Shown here: piece by piece, positions 16,664 through 24,398 of the stretch
How positions within the stretch are numbered: position 1 is the first letter of the stretch
How the letters are laid out: every line of letters begins with the position of its first letter
DNA from: Limnohabitans sp. T6-5
GTDB lineage: Bacteria; Pseudomonadota; Gammaproteobacteria; Burkholderiales; Burkholderiaceae_C
DNA: 64,000 nucleotides
NCBI RefSeq assembly: GCF_003063315.1
Contig: NZ_NERV01000003.1
Coordinates: 372,001-436,000 of the forward strand
Reading direction: 5' to 3'
The notes under the pieces: generated by a model
Databases searched by the model: none
Told to the model about the DNA's origin: nothing
Seen by the model: only the letters and a program-made list of their open reading frames with translations
Translations under genes and position numbers: made by a program

Positions 16664-17008
16664 TTAAGGTTGCTCGCCCAGCAAAGCCTGAACAACGGTG
16701 ATCAAGCCAGGCAGGGATTGTTGAGCAATGGTCCACACCGTGCTGGGGTTGACGGTAGCGTAGCCGTGGATCAGTTGGTTGCGAAACGCCACGATTTGAG
16801 GCAAGTCGGGCAGCTGTGCGGCCATGGCTGCATCCAATTTTGAAAGTTGATTGAGTGCTTCCCCAATCACTTCAAACTTGCGTTCAACGGCTGCCTGAAC
16901 CAGTTCATTATTTTCGTAGGCGGTAACGTCCAACCCTGACGTGAAGGTTTGGATGGCCAACGCCGCTTCACGCACATCCCACAAAAATGCGCGAGGGTCA
17001 CGCTGCAT
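16664..17008 (-). CDS. hepT: HepT-like HEPN ribonuclease toxin
   Basis: The 114-residue all-helical HEPN protein has the motif AFRNQLIHGYATV near 75-87. It supplies the R-x4-H catalytic pair and the Tyr that is AMPylated by MntA. HepT cleaves RNA (tRNA in studied cases) when not silenced. The ATG at 17008 overlaps the end of mntA by 11 bases (mntA stop 16998), so the pair is translationally coupled with antitoxin first. Complete and apparently intact. Confidence 0.88.
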   Translation of the reverse strand: MQRDPRAFLWDVREAALAIQTFTSGLDVTAYENNELVQAAVERKFEVIGEALNQLSKLDAAMAAQLPDLPQIVAFRNQLIHGYATVNPSTVWTIAQQSLPGLITVVQALLGEQP

Positions 17009-17306
17009 AAATCGACTCGCGGTGCTGGTTGATGCTGGCCAGCACGAAGGGGTTGCGCACGGCACCCGGCTCGATCAGATCGACCCCACGTCCCAGAAGT
17101 GTCTCCAGTTCTGACTTGATACCAAAAAAGCGGTGCAAGTCTGCAGGGGCTTCGGGTGAAAACTCCACCAAAAAGTCGGCATCGCTGCGCTCGGCGTCGA
17201 AGTCATCGGCACGTGCGGCCGAGCCGAACACCTCCAGCCGGCGGATTTGGTATCGCTGGCAGATGGCCGAAATATCGGCGCGGTGTTGGGCAATGGCGGG
17301 GTGCAT
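16998..17306 (-). CDS. mntA: MntA-like nucleotidyltransferase antitoxin
   Basis: The 102-residue protein carries VFGSAARADDFDAERSDADF, the GS-x10-SDxD nucleotidyltransferase motif, near residues 26-45. It is expected to transfer AMP to the conserved Tyr of HepT encoded just downstream with an 11-base overlap. The C-terminal half (ELETLLGRGVDLIEPGAV) is standard for the family. Start ATG at 17306. The 113 bases upstream to the ParS-like gene contain no gene. Confidence 0.88.
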   Translation of the reverse strand: MHPAIAQHRADISAICQRYQIRRLEVFGSAARADDFDAERSDADFLVEFSPEAPADLHRFFGIKSELETLLGRGVDLIEPGAVRNPFVLASINQHRESIYAA

Positions 17307-17419
17307 GGGGCAAGTTTAGCGAGGTTCTGCGGCAATCGGCCCAAGAGCCCTCTCAATCTGAGTCCGAAAAACCAACAGCGCAATGCACGCAAGCTGCGGG
17401 AGTTGAAGGCAATAGGCGG

Positions 17420-17853
17420 TCAATGCCCCTCTGCCGTCGCCAGATCGATCACGCGCTGGGCGGGTGTGCCTTGCTCCAGCGCGGTGCGGGGTGACTGACC
17501 GTCGAGTGCCGGGTGCGGGCTTTCCAGGAAAGCCAGCAATTGCCAGCCGTCGGTCGAGGCCAAGGCCGCAGCCATGGGCGCGATGACCGGAAAGATGAAT
17601 GACTCGAATTGCCAGCGGGGCAGCTTGTAGCCCCGGCGCAGGTGCGACACACCAATGCAGCGGCCGCTTTTGATCCAGGCGTTCATGGTCACGCGGGTGG
17701 TGCCCGACAGGGCAGCGGCTTCGTCGGTGGTGATCATGTCGGCCGCCTGAATGCGTTGCAGCCGATACTGCGCGCCAAAGCGCAGCAGCGCCTTGGTTTG
17801 CGCTTCTCAGGCGTATGGGTCTTGAGTTGAGCAGTTCCGTTGAGGTTCTGCAT
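17420..17853 (-). pseudogene. frameshifted HTH antitoxin-like protein (ParS/MbcA type)
   Basis: An ORF from 17737 codes for 105 residues: MITTDEAAALSGTTRVTMNAWIK (a MerR-like HTH) and a C-terminal segment with LDGQSPRTALEQG, like the toxin-binding region of RES/Xre antitoxins. Reading further upstream, homologous-looking sequence continues in the same frame (QTKALLRFGAQYRLQRIQAAD) back to a TGA. A good ATG at 17853 starts MQNLNGTAQLKTHTPEK in another frame. A single-base frameshift near 17803-17810 would join them. The downstream part could still be made from 17737. No RES-type toxin is seen nearby. Confidence 0.6.
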
Positions 17854-17891
17854 CCAAGGGTATTCAGGCCGATGACAAAACCATGATGATC

Positions 17892-18431
17892 TCAAAACCC
17901 CGACCCCGGCTCACTCAAAAACACCAGCTCCTCGGGCGTGGACTGGCGACCGAGGATGGCGTTGCGGTGGGGGTAGCGGCCAAAGCGCTCGATGATGGCT
18001 TGGTGGCGCAGTTCAAAGCGCAAGGTGTCTTCCATGCCCGGCTGATCAAACAGGACCACCGCTTGTGCGTGCACCAGGGCGGACTCGCTGTGCATGTAGG
18101 GCATGTAGGCAAAGCTGCGCTGCGCCAAGGGCAGGCTGCGGTCTTGCCCACTGGCCACCAGGTCTTGCGCCAGCGCCAAGGCCAGCGCGTCTTGCGCAAA
18201 GGCGCGGGGCGTGTCGCGGTACACGTTGCGCGAGAACTGGTCCAGCACCAAGACCTCGGCCAAGCGACCCTCGGGTGTGGTGCGCCAAGCAAACAACTCA
18301 CACCGCGCCGCCGCCTCTAGGGTGGCGCCGAAGCTAGAGCGGATGACTTCGTCCAAGGCGGGGTCTTTGGCGAAGTGGTGCTTGGGGGTGAGTTCGGTGA
18401 ACCAGAAGTCGAGGATGGATTGGGGTTGCAT
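17892..18431 (-). CDS. DUF924 family protein, copy 1
   Basis: The 179-residue protein has the DUF924 pattern: ILDFWFTEL start, LVLDQFSRNVYRDTPRAF (about 67-84), RSFAYMPYMHSES (about 105-117) and FGRYPHRNAILGR (about 149-161). DUF924 proteins are TPR-like helical proteins of unknown role. It differs from the copy at 20307 at only about 16 residues. The ATG at 18431 matches that copy's start. An ATG at 18446 overlaps the TumA stop (ATGA), so it may be translated as part of the TumE/TumA operon. Confidence 0.85.
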   Translation of the reverse strand: MQPQSILDFWFTELTPKHHFAKDPALDEVIRSSFGATLEAAARCELFAWRTTPEGRLAEVLVLDQFSRNVYRDTPRAFAQDALALALAQDLVASGQDRSLPLAQRSFAYMPYMHSESALVHAQAVVLFDQPGMEDTLRFELRHQAIIERFGRYPHRNAILGRQSTPEELVFLSEPGSGF

Positions 18432-18442
18432 GACAGCTGGGT

Positions 18443-18796
18443 TCATGCTGCTTTGAGAACCATGTCGATGTGCATGGACGAGTAAGGACAGACCACCCCG
18501 CCAGACTCGGTGCGCTCCAGCAGCCCCAGGTCGGCCAGCACGACTACGTCTTCGTGTACGCGCTTGACGTCGCGCTCCACCAAGCGGGCCAGCTCGCGCA
18601 CCGACAGCTCGCCCTTGCCTTGAGCGGTGCGTACCAGCGCCCAGCGCTTTTCGGTCAGCTGGCCAAAGAAATGGCCGGGGCTTTCAAAGTTGAGCACCTC
18701 GCCTTGGTAAGTGTTTTTTTGCGCCGCGTGGGCAGCTGCACGCAAACCGGCTTGCCAGTCGGGTTGCAAAGTGATGGTCAAAAAACGTTCGGTCAT
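18443..18796 (-). CDS. tumA: TumA-type antitoxin (winged HTH)
   Basis: The 117-residue protein has a C-terminal winged HTH (about 65-110: GELSVRELARLVERDVKRVHEDV and a LADLGLLER wing) after an N-terminal helical part. This is the layout of the HTH antitoxins paired with TumE/DUF6516 toxins. It overlaps the toxin gene by 4 bases (ATGA at 18796-18793), with toxin first. The role is neutralising the toxin and probably repressing the operon. The partner gene's family makes this call fairly secure. Confidence 0.8.
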   Translation of the reverse strand: MTERFLTITLQPDWQAGLRAAAHAAQKNTYQGEVLNFESPGHFFGQLTEKRWALVRTAQGKGELSVRELARLVERDVKRVHEDVVVLADLGLLERTESGGVVCPYSSMHIDMVLKAA

Positions 18797-19077
18797 GTTG
18801 TTCTCCTGGCCGCTACGGCGGCAATGAAGTCTTCCACCAGTTGATCTACCCCGGTGAATGTGTAGGGCAGTTCTTGCCCGTCCAAATGGCAGTGTTCGCC
18901 TTTGCCCCGCTCGTTGTCAAAGCCAACGATGCGAACGCCATCCTTGGCATAGACCGCACGGTATTTGAAACCGTGCTTGGTGGGTGGAACCGGCGCGGGC
19001 ACCCGCCAGACCACCAGCTCAATCACGGCACCATCGGGCGTGATGTTCTTGAATCTGGTGATCAGTTCAGCGGGCAT
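18793..19077 (-). CDS. tumE: TumE-type toxin (DUF6516)
   Basis: The 94-residue beta-rich protein has WRVPAPVPPTKHGFKYRAVY in the first half, then RIVGFDNERGKGEHCHLDG and a C-terminal helix VDQLVEDFIAAV. The FDNERGKGEH-H core is the hallmark of the TumE/DUF6516 family, a toxin class with an HTH antitoxin partner. The cellular target is not shown here. It is the first gene of the two-gene operon. The 61 bases upstream (19078-19138) separate it from a DUF924 3' fragment. Confidence 0.8.
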   Translation of the reverse strand: MPAELITRFKNITPDGAVIELVVWRVPAPVPPTKHGFKYRAVYAKDGVRIVGFDNERGKGEHCHLDGQELPYTFTGVDQLVEDFIAAVAARRTT

Positions 19078-19139
19078 GTTGGCGATTGTGCCAACACAGC
19101 TTGCTTGTTGTCAAGAATGACAACACTTGCCAGTCAGGC

Positions 19140-19203
19140 TCAAAACCCCGAGCCCGGCTCACTCAAAAAAGCCAGCTCCTCGGGTTTGGACTCGCGGCCC
19201 TAG
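19140..19203 (-). pseudogene. DUF924 3'-end fragment
   Basis: The minus strand reads GRESKPEELAFLSEPGSGF and then TGA (19142-19140), matching the last 19 residues of the DUF924 copies at 17892 and 20307. Sequence upstream of it (TAG, then the HEPN operon's end) is unrelated. It sits directly downstream of the HEPN/MNT operon, in the same relative place that whole DUF924 genes occupy after the other two toxin-antitoxin operons. Confidence 0.8.
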
Positions 19204-19218
19204 CGATGTCCTGGCAAT

Positions 19219-19635
19219 TCAACTCTTTTGCAAAGCTTGCCAAACTTGTTGCGTGGCTTTGATCAGGTCGGTGACCAAGCGTTCATCAACATCCATCATG
19301 CCCTCGTATTCGCCTAAGTTGCGCTTGTTGTGGCACAGGTCGAGAACGCGCCAGACCTCAGGCCCCAGCCCCAATGTGTGAGGCAAAGCCTGAAAGACGA
19401 TGTAGCGGTTGCTGGGCCGAAAGCCTTGTTTGCGCAGAGCTGCCAGACACAAGGCGTGCGCGGCGTTGTAGGCTAGATCAAAACGGCTTTCCAGCGCCAG
19501 TGTGGCGTTGGTTGCATCGGTCAGGCGGGTGCTGCCTGTGCGCAGCAAGCCCGCGATTTCGGCGGCATCGGGTGGCTCTGCTTTGAGTGAGCCGCTGGGG
19601 CCGCTCAGGTTTTCAAGTGGAGTGGGTGGGCTCAT
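19219..19635 (-). CDS. HEPN-domain toxin-like protein
   Basis: The 138-residue helical protein has a HEPN four-helix core: ALESRFDLAYNAAHALCLAAL (about 46-66) and DLCHNKRNLGEYEG (about 99-112). The latter resembles the R-x4-6-H region but with the order altered (H-N-K-R-N), so RNase activity is uncertain. It overlaps the nucleotidyltransferase gene upstream by 23 bases and forms a HEPN/MNT pair with it. Such pairs act as toxin-antitoxin modules or antiviral systems. Confidence 0.75.
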   Translation of the reverse strand: MSPPTPLENLSGPSGSLKAEPPDAAEIAGLLRTGSTRLTDATNATLALESRFDLAYNAAHALCLAALRKQGFRPSNRYIVFQALPHTLGLGPEVWRVLDLCHNKRNLGEYEGMMDVDERLVTDLIKATQQVWQALQKS

Positions 19636-20257
19636 GTTGCGGTGACTCCTCCTGACCGATCAGCCATATTTTTGGCTGTTGCATCACGCGGTTGATGAAG
19701 GCATTGTCACCCAGCTGGCGGGCTTTGAAGTCGGTCGCTGAGTAAATGGCAGGGTTGATGGGGCGCCCCAGCGTTTGGCTGGCAGGTTCCAGCGCCGCAA
19801 ATACATCACCATAGCCCAGCGTGTCGCTGACCAGCAGCACATCCACATCGCTGGCGCTGGTGTCTTGCTGCTTGGCCATGGAGCCAAACACAAAGGCCAG
19901 CGTAATCTGCGGCGCAATCGGCAAGAGCGCTGCGCGCAGCACATCGGCCAGCCCCATGGTTTTGAGCACCATAGAGCGCAGCTCGGTAAACACGGGCGAA
20001 GCCGCGTTGGCCTGAAAGTGTTTTTGGTTGCCCTGTTTGCGCACCGTGAGCAAACCCGCTGCAGCCAGATCGGCCAACTCGCGCTGCACAGCGCCTGCGC
20101 CTGACTGGACCAGGCCAATGACTTCGTTGGTGTAGAAGCTGCGGTCCGGTGCCACAAACAGCACGGCAAGCACCCGCTGACGTACCTTTGAAAACAGTGC
20201 GTCGGCGATGGAAGAGGTGATTGAAGCGGTATTCGTACCCATAACGGGTTTGATCAT
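19613..20257 (-). CDS. HTH-nucleotidyltransferase fusion (MNT partner of HEPN)
   Basis: The 214-residue protein has an N-terminal winged HTH (about 15-95, KVRQRVLAVLFVAPDRSFYTNE to LLTVRKQGNQKHF). A minimal nucleotidyltransferase follows, with FVFGSMAKQQDTSASDVDVLLV near 120-142. The fused HTH suggests it both silences the HEPN partner and binds its own promoter. The ATG at 20257 is used; an ATG at 20242 is in frame. It is coupled to the HEPN gene by a 23-base overlap. Confidence 0.82.
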   Translation of the reverse strand: MIKPVMGTNTASITSSIADALFSKVRQRVLAVLFVAPDRSFYTNEVIGLVQSGAGAVQRELADLAAAGLLTVRKQGNQKHFQANAASPVFTELRSMVLKTMGLADVLRAALLPIAPQITLAFVFGSMAKQQDTSASDVDVLLVSDTLGYGDVFAALEPASQTLGRPINPAIYSATDFKARQLGDNAFINRVMQQPKIWLIGQEESPQHEPTHST

Positions 20258-20306
20258 ACCTTATTTGGGTATTTTTGAGGCGTCAGAGCACGCCAGCTGT
20301 TTGGAC

Positions 20307-20846
20307 CTAAAACCCCGACCCCGGCGCACCTAAAAAAGCCAACTCCTCAGGCGTGGACTCGCGGCCCAAGGTGGCGTTGCGGTGGGGGTAGCGGCCAAAG
20401 CGGTCGATGATGGCTTGGTGGCGCAGTTCAAAGCGCAAGGTGTCTTCCATGCCCGGCTGATCAAACAGGACCACCGCTTGTGCGTGCACCAGGGCGGACT
20501 CGCTGTGCATGTAGGGCATGTAGGCAAAGCTGCGCTGCGCCAAGGGCAGGCTGCGGTCTTGCCCACTGGCCACCAGCTCTTGGGCCAGCGCCAAGGCCAG
20601 CGCGTCTTGCGCAAAGGCGCGGGGCGTATCGCGGTAGACGTTGCGCGAGAACTGGTCGAGCACCAAGACCTCGGCCAAACGCCCCTCGGGCGTGGCGCGC
20701 CAGGCAAACAACTCACAACGCGCCGCCGCCTCCAGCGTGGGGCCGAAGCGCGTGCGGATGGTTTCGTCCAAGGTGGCGTCTTTGGCGAAGTGGTGCTTGG
20801 GGGTGAGTTCGGTGAACCAGAAGTGGAGGATGGGTTGGGGTTGCAT
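20307..20846 (-). CDS. DUF924 family protein, copy 2
   Basis: The 179-residue product is about 91 percent identical by eye to the copy at 17892, and the central 80 residues are almost unchanged. The DNA is also nearly identical over long runs, pointing to recent duplication or gene conversion. The start ATG at 20846 lies 3 bases after the stop of the ParE-type toxin gene, so it is read through from that operon. Function unknown. Confidence 0.87.
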   Translation of the reverse strand: MQPQPILHFWFTELTPKHHFAKDATLDETIRTRFGPTLEAAARCELFAWRATPEGRLAEVLVLDQFSRNVYRDTPRAFAQDALALALAQELVASGQDRSLPLAQRSFAYMPYMHSESALVHAQAVVLFDQPGMEDTLRFELRHQAIIDRFGRYPHRNATLGRESTPEELAFLGAPGSGF

Positions 20847-20849
20847 GAC

Positions 20850-21143
20850 TCAGTTCACCCGGCCTTGCCAATATGCAGGGCGACGGTGCAAATGCGCAAC
20901 TGCAACGACCAAAATGTCGTCCTGATCGATGTTGTAAATAACGCCGTATGGAAATCTTCGCAGGCGACAGCGACGCGTCTGGCTTGAAAGCGGGTGCCAG
21001 CCAAGTGGATGCCGCTCAATGAGCTGGATGGTGCGCAGAAACTCCACCAAAAACGAATCGCCCAAGCCTTGGGCTTGTTGGGCATACCAATGGATCGCCT
21101 CGTCCAGCTCGGATTGAGCTGCGGGCAAAAGGCGGACGCTCAT
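20850..21143 (-). CDS. ParE/RelE-type toxin
   Basis: The 97-residue protein matches the ParE fold: AAQSELDEAIHWYAQQ helix pair (about 8-23), FLRTIQLIERHPLGWHPL, and RRCRLRRFPYGVIYNI with DDILVVAVAHLHRRPAYW at the end. ParE toxins act on gyrase; RelE relatives cleave mRNA. This subfamily looks ParE-like by its C-terminal AHxxRxPxYW. The gene overlaps the antitoxin gene by 4 bases (21143-21140), antitoxin first, and is followed 3 bases later by DUF924 copy 2. Confidence 0.88.
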   Translation of the reverse strand: MSVRLLPAAQSELDEAIHWYAQQAQGLGDSFLVEFLRTIQLIERHPLGWHPLSSQTRRCRLRRFPYGVIYNIDQDDILVVAVAHLHRRPAYWQGRVN

Positions 21144-21364
21144 GCCGTTTTGACTTGGTATTTGGCAATGACCTCGTTCAACGGAATGGCTTGAACCTCA
21201 CCCCGGCGGAAAGCCGCCAGCCGGGATTCAGCCTCTTGCGCCCATTGCGCATCCAGAGACTCGTCTCGCTCATCCAATGTGTCCAGGATCTGATCGACCA
21301 AAGCCATGCGCTCATCGGGGGGCAGTTGAGATGCTTGATCGCAGAGTTGTTTGGCGGTGGGCAT
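21140..21364 (-). CDS. addiction-module antitoxin (TIGR02574-like)
   Basis: The 74-residue protein has LPPDERMALVDQILDTLDE (about 15-33) and a W-A-x-E-A-x-x-R-L-A-A-F-R-R-G-E core. These mark the putative addiction module component family that pairs with ParE/RelE toxins. The ATG at 21364 has GGAG 8 bases upstream on the coding strand; a TTG at 21376 is less likely. Coupled to the toxin by ATGA overlap. Confidence 0.85.
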   Translation of the reverse strand: MPTAKQLCDQASQLPPDERMALVDQILDTLDERDESLDAQWAQEAESRLAAFRRGEVQAIPLNEVIAKYQVKTA

Positions 21365-21422
21365 TTTGGACTCCAAAGGGCAGGGGCAAGTCAGTTTAGC
21401 GAAGTTCAGCGCACAAGGAAAT

Positions 21423-21719
21423 TCAAGCCACCCGCTTCAAAGACAGCTTGACGGTGTAACCCAATTGCGCCGCCACATTGACCAGCGCATCCAGCGTAAA
21501 TTTGTGGGTGCGGCCTTTGATCAGATCGTTCATGCGCGGCTGGCTGATGCCTGCACGTTGCGCGGCCTCGGCTTGGGTGATGTCGAGTTTGAGGATGACC
21601 TTGCGGATGTGCGAGACCAAGTCGGCGCGCAGCAACAGGTTTTGCGCTTCAGGCTCGGCAAAGCCAAGGTCGTGGAAGACGTTGTCGCTGCCAACGACCA
21701 TGTTCAGTTTGTTGCTCAT
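21423..21719 (-). CDS. XRE-family antitoxin-like regulator, orphan
   Basis: The 98-residue protein has an HTH at about 40-75 (LDITQAEAAQRAGISQPRMNDLIKG) and a C-terminal FTLDALVNVAAQLGYTVKL, as in HigA-2/type-II XRE antitoxins. Its expected toxin gene immediately upstream is not present: that 274-base stretch is AT-rich and shows no convincing ORF. Start ATG at 21719. It could still counteract a toxin elsewhere, or simply regulate. Confidence 0.8.
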   Translation of the reverse strand: MSNKLNMVVGSDNVFHDLGFAEPEAQNLLLRADLVSHIRKVILKLDITQAEAAQRAGISQPRMNDLIKGRTHKFTLDALVNVAAQLGYTVKLSLKRVA

Positions 21720-21752
21720 GACTGATTGCCTTCTTGCAACTGGAAGCGTTTC

Positions 21753-21784
21753 ATTTTATATCCGTTTTGATAATTTCATAAGGA
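21753..21784 (-). promoter_or_regulatory. candidate promoter of the XRE gene
   Basis: On the minus strand TATAAAAT (21760-21753) lies about 34 bases before the XRE start codon. A weak -35-like TTATGA is about 15-16 bases further upstream. The region is much more AT-rich than its surroundings. Motif-level evidence only. Confidence 0.35.
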
Positions 21785-21950
21785 CTGTGGCGTGCTTCCG
21801 ACCATAACCCTCCACTCTCAGAATAAGGCAAAAATGAACGCAAAGGAAATCTATTTGCGTGATGCTTTTGCCTTTTATGAGTTCTGTATGCTTCGTCGCG
21901 TGAATGGGCGTCCAGCGTGCAAATTCAGTTTTCAGGGTGGTCATGTATTC

Positions 21951-21975
21951 GCTTTAAAATGTGCAGAATTCTGCA
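21951..21975 (+). promoter_or_regulatory. candidate promoter and operator of the phd-parE pair
   Basis: TTTAAAAT (21953-21960) resembles a -10 box. Right after it TGCAGAATTCTGCA (21962-21975) is a perfect 14-bp palindrome, placed where transcription would start. Phd-type antitoxins repress their own operon through short palindromes at this position. The palindrome ends 18 bases before the preferred antitoxin ATG, which argues for the later start codon. Confidence 0.5.
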
Positions 21976-21993
21976 ATGTCCAAGGAACCAGTC

Positions 21994-22314
21994 ATGGGTT
22001 TTTCTGCCAGCGACGTCGTGCCATTCACGCAAGCACGCGCCCATCTGTCCGAACTGGCCGACCAGGCCAAGGCCGGGGCAGAGAAGATCATCACCAAAAA
22101 CGGCGAGAGCTACGTTGCGCTGATCGACTCTGACCGCCTGGACTACTACCACCGGCTGGAGCGCGAACGCATCCACCTGCTGTTGATCGACGACGCCAAG
22201 CGTGGCCTGGCCGACATCACCGCAGGCCGCACGGTGGAAGCAGACGCTGCGCTCGCCCAGCTGCAACAACGGCGCAAGACCGCCACCCAACTACCCGCCA
22301 AACAACGTGGCTGA
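21994..22314 (+). CDS. Phd/YefM-type antitoxin
   Basis: The 106-residue protein starts MGFSASDVVPFTQARAHLSE, the Phd/YefM DNA-binding domain, followed by IITKNGESYVALIDSDRLDYY. The acidic/helical C-terminal tail would wrap the toxin. The ATG at 21994 has AAGGA 7 bases upstream; the ATG at 21976 abuts the operator palindrome and lacks a ribosome site. The stop codon overlaps the toxin's GTG start region by 8 bases, so translation is coupled. Confidence 0.88.
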   Translation: MGFSASDVVPFTQARAHLSELADQAKAGAEKIITKNGESYVALIDSDRLDYYHRLERERIHLLLIDDAKRGLADITAGRTVEADAALAQLQQRRKTATQLPAKQRG

Positions 22315-22717
22315 TCCGCTGTACCGGGTCGAGCTGACCGCCAGCTTTTTGGAGCGCCTGGACGCCATTGAAGCGTTTTTGGTGGAAGCTCAAGCCAGCT
22401 TTGCGTTCGATGACTTGCTGGCCGAGCTTCGCGCCACCGCCATCCCGAACTTCCGCCGTTTTCCACGCATTGGGCGGCGCTACTTGGCCAACCCACCGCA
22501 GTCAGCCGAAGCGCTGGCGCTGCTGACGGCCATGCCTGCGGGCGCACCACATGCGCTGCGCGAATACCTGCACGGTGACTACCTGATGCTGTATCTGGTG
22601 AAGGATGCAAGCCCCAAGACTGAAGCCACGGTGGTCCTGCTGACCATTTGGCATCACCGACAGCTTTCGTTTGACTTTGCTCGGCTGTGGCCGTCGGCAC
22701 CATCGACCTATGACTGA
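22307..22717 (+). CDS. ParE/RelE-family toxin
   Basis: The 136-residue protein starts from GTG at 22307 (MADPLYRVELTASFLERL), which overlaps the end of phd by 8 bases. Family features are the N-terminal helix hairpin, IPNFRRFPRIGRRYL in the middle, and a C-terminal VVLLTIWHHRQLSFDF strand-turn typical of RelE/ParE folds. It is longer than usual (about 100 aa) owing to an insertion around 65-90. The 115 bases to hsdM hold only a small GCTCA/TGAGC hairpin (22726-22740) without a T-run. Confidence 0.8.
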   Translation: MADPLYRVELTASFLERLDAIEAFLVEAQASFAFDDLLAELRATAIPNFRRFPRIGRRYLANPPQSAEALALLTAMPAGAPHALREYLHGDYLMLYLVKDASPKTEATVVLLTIWHHRQLSFDFARLWPSAPSTYD

Positions 22718-22832
22718 AGCTAAAAGCTCACTTTTTGAGCCCCGCGCTTGATATGCTCACCAGCATTGCGCGTGGGTTGAAAAGCCAAACCAAACGCCCC
22801 CGATTCACCCAAAACAACGACAAGGTTTAAGA

Positions 22833-24398
22833 ATGACGAGTATCCAGCAGCGCGCAGCTTTGCAAAGCCAAATTTGGAAAATTGCCAACGATGTGCGTGG
22901 CGCCGTAGACGGGTGGGACTTCAAGCAATACGTGCTCGGCACTTTGTTTTACCGCTTCATCAGCGAAAACTTTGCAGCCTACATTGAAGGTGGTGACGAG
23001 GACATCAACTACGCCCGCTTGAACGACATCATCATCACCCCCGCCGTGAGGGACGACGCCATCAAAACCAAGGGCTACTTCATCTACCCCAGCCAGTTGT
23101 TTGCCAATGTGGTGGCCAGCGCCAACACCAATGAAAGCCTGAACACCGACCTGGCCAAAGTCTTTTCAGCGATCGAAAACTCAGCCCTGGGCTACCCCTC
23201 AGAGCGCGACATTCGCGGCCTGTTTGCCGACTTCGACACCACCAGCAACCGCCTGGGCAACACCGTCAAAGACAAAAACACCCGCCTGGCCGCCGTGCTC
23301 AAAGGCGTAGCCGAACTCAACTTTGGCGATTTTGGAGGCAGCGATTTCGAGACCCACCAGATCGACCTGTTTGGCGATGCCTACGAATTCCTCATCTCCA
23401 ACTACGCCGCCAACGCGGGCAAATCGGGCGGTGAATTTTTCACGCCGCAGCATGTGTCCAAGCTGATTGCGCAGCTGGCCATGCACAAACAAACCAGTGT
23501 CAACAAAATTTACGACCTGGCCTGCGGCTCAGGCTCGCTGCTGCTGCAAGCCAGAAAACACATTGACCAGCATTTGATTGAAGACGGTTTTTGGGGGCAA
23601 GAGCTCAACCACACCACGTACAACTTGGCGCGCATGAACATGTTCTTGCACAACGTCAACTACGACAAGTTCAACATCCAGCTGGGCGACACGCTGATTG
23701 ATCCGCACTTTGGCGATGACAAACCGTTTGACGCCATCGTCTCTAACCCGCCGTATTCGGTGAAGTGGATCGGCAGCGACGACCCAACCCTGATCAACGA
23801 CGACCGCTTTGCCCCCGCAGGCGTGCTGGCCCCCAAGAGCAAAGCCGACTTTGCCTTTGTGCTGCACGCGCTCAACTACCTGTCGAGCAAGGGCCGCGCC
23901 GCCATCGTCTGCTTTCCGGGCATCTTTTACCGGGGTGGTGCAGAGCAAAAAATCCGCCAATACCTGGTAGACAACAACCATGTGGAAACCGTCATCTCGC
24001 TGGCCCCCAACCTGTTTTACGGCACCACCATTGCCGTGACCATTCTGGTGCTGTCCAAACACAAAGCCGACACCACCACCCAGTTCATCGACGCCAGCGG
24101 CTTGTTCAAGAAAGAAACGAACAACAACACATTACTGGATGAACACATCGAGCAAATCATGGCCGTCTTCGACAGCAAGGCCAACGTGGACCACTTTGCC
24201 CGCTCGGTCAGCCATGCCGACATTGCCGCCAACGACTACAACCTGTCCGTCAGCAGCTACGTGCAGGCCAAAGACACCCGCGAAGTTGTGGACATTGCCC
24301 AGATCAACGCCCAGCTCAAAACCACCGTGGCCAAGATCGACCAACTGCGCAAAGACATTGATTCAATCGTGGCCGAGATTGAAGGAGGTGAAGCGTGA
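22833..24398 (+). CDS. hsdM: type I restriction-modification methyltransferase subunit HsdM
   Basis: HsdM methylates adenine within the sequence chosen by HsdS and is part of the HsdM2S and HsdR2M2S complexes. The 521-residue protein has the N-terminal HsdM helical domain ([20 protein letters not shown], about 10-35). SAM motif I is [12 protein letters not shown] (about 228-239), and catalytic motif IV is NPPYSVKW (about 305-312). The C-terminal helix (about 480-521) is coiled coil for HsdS contact. It is first of six genes joined by 4-base overlaps, and it is intact. Confidence 0.96.
   Translation: MTSIQQRAALQSQIWKIANDVRGAVDGWDFKQYVLGTLFYRFISENFAAYIEGGDEDINYARLNDIIITPAVRDDAIKTKGYFIYPSQLFANVVASANTNESLNTDLAKVFSAIENSALGYPSERDIRGLFADFDTTSNRLGNTVKDKNTRLAAVLKGVAELNFGDFGGSDFETHQIDLFGDAYEFLISNYAANAGKSGGEFFTPQHVSKLIAQLAMHKQTSVNKIYDLACGSGSLLLQARKHIDQHLIEDGFWGQELNHTTYNLARMNMFLHNVNYDKFNIQLGDTLIDPHFGDDKPFDAIVSNPPYSVKWIGSDDPTLINDDRFAPAGVLAPKSKADFAFVLHALNYLSSKGRAAIVCFPGIFYRGGAEQKIRQYLVDNNHVETVISLAPNLFYGTTIAVTILVLSKHKADTTTQFIDASGLFKKETNNNTLLDEHIEQIMAVFDSKANVDHFARSVSHADIAANDYNLSVSSYVQAKDTREVVDIAQINAQLKTTVAKIDQLRKDIDSIVAEIEGGEA

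Noticed and set aside
21756..21944. Short ORFs between the orphan XRE and phd genes as a missing toxin
   Set aside because: Both strands give small frames without toxin-like motif or ribosome site; the stretch looks like promoter DNA.
22726..22740. Possible terminator after the ParE toxin
   Set aside because: The 5-bp hairpin GCTCA/TGAGC has no downstream T-run.
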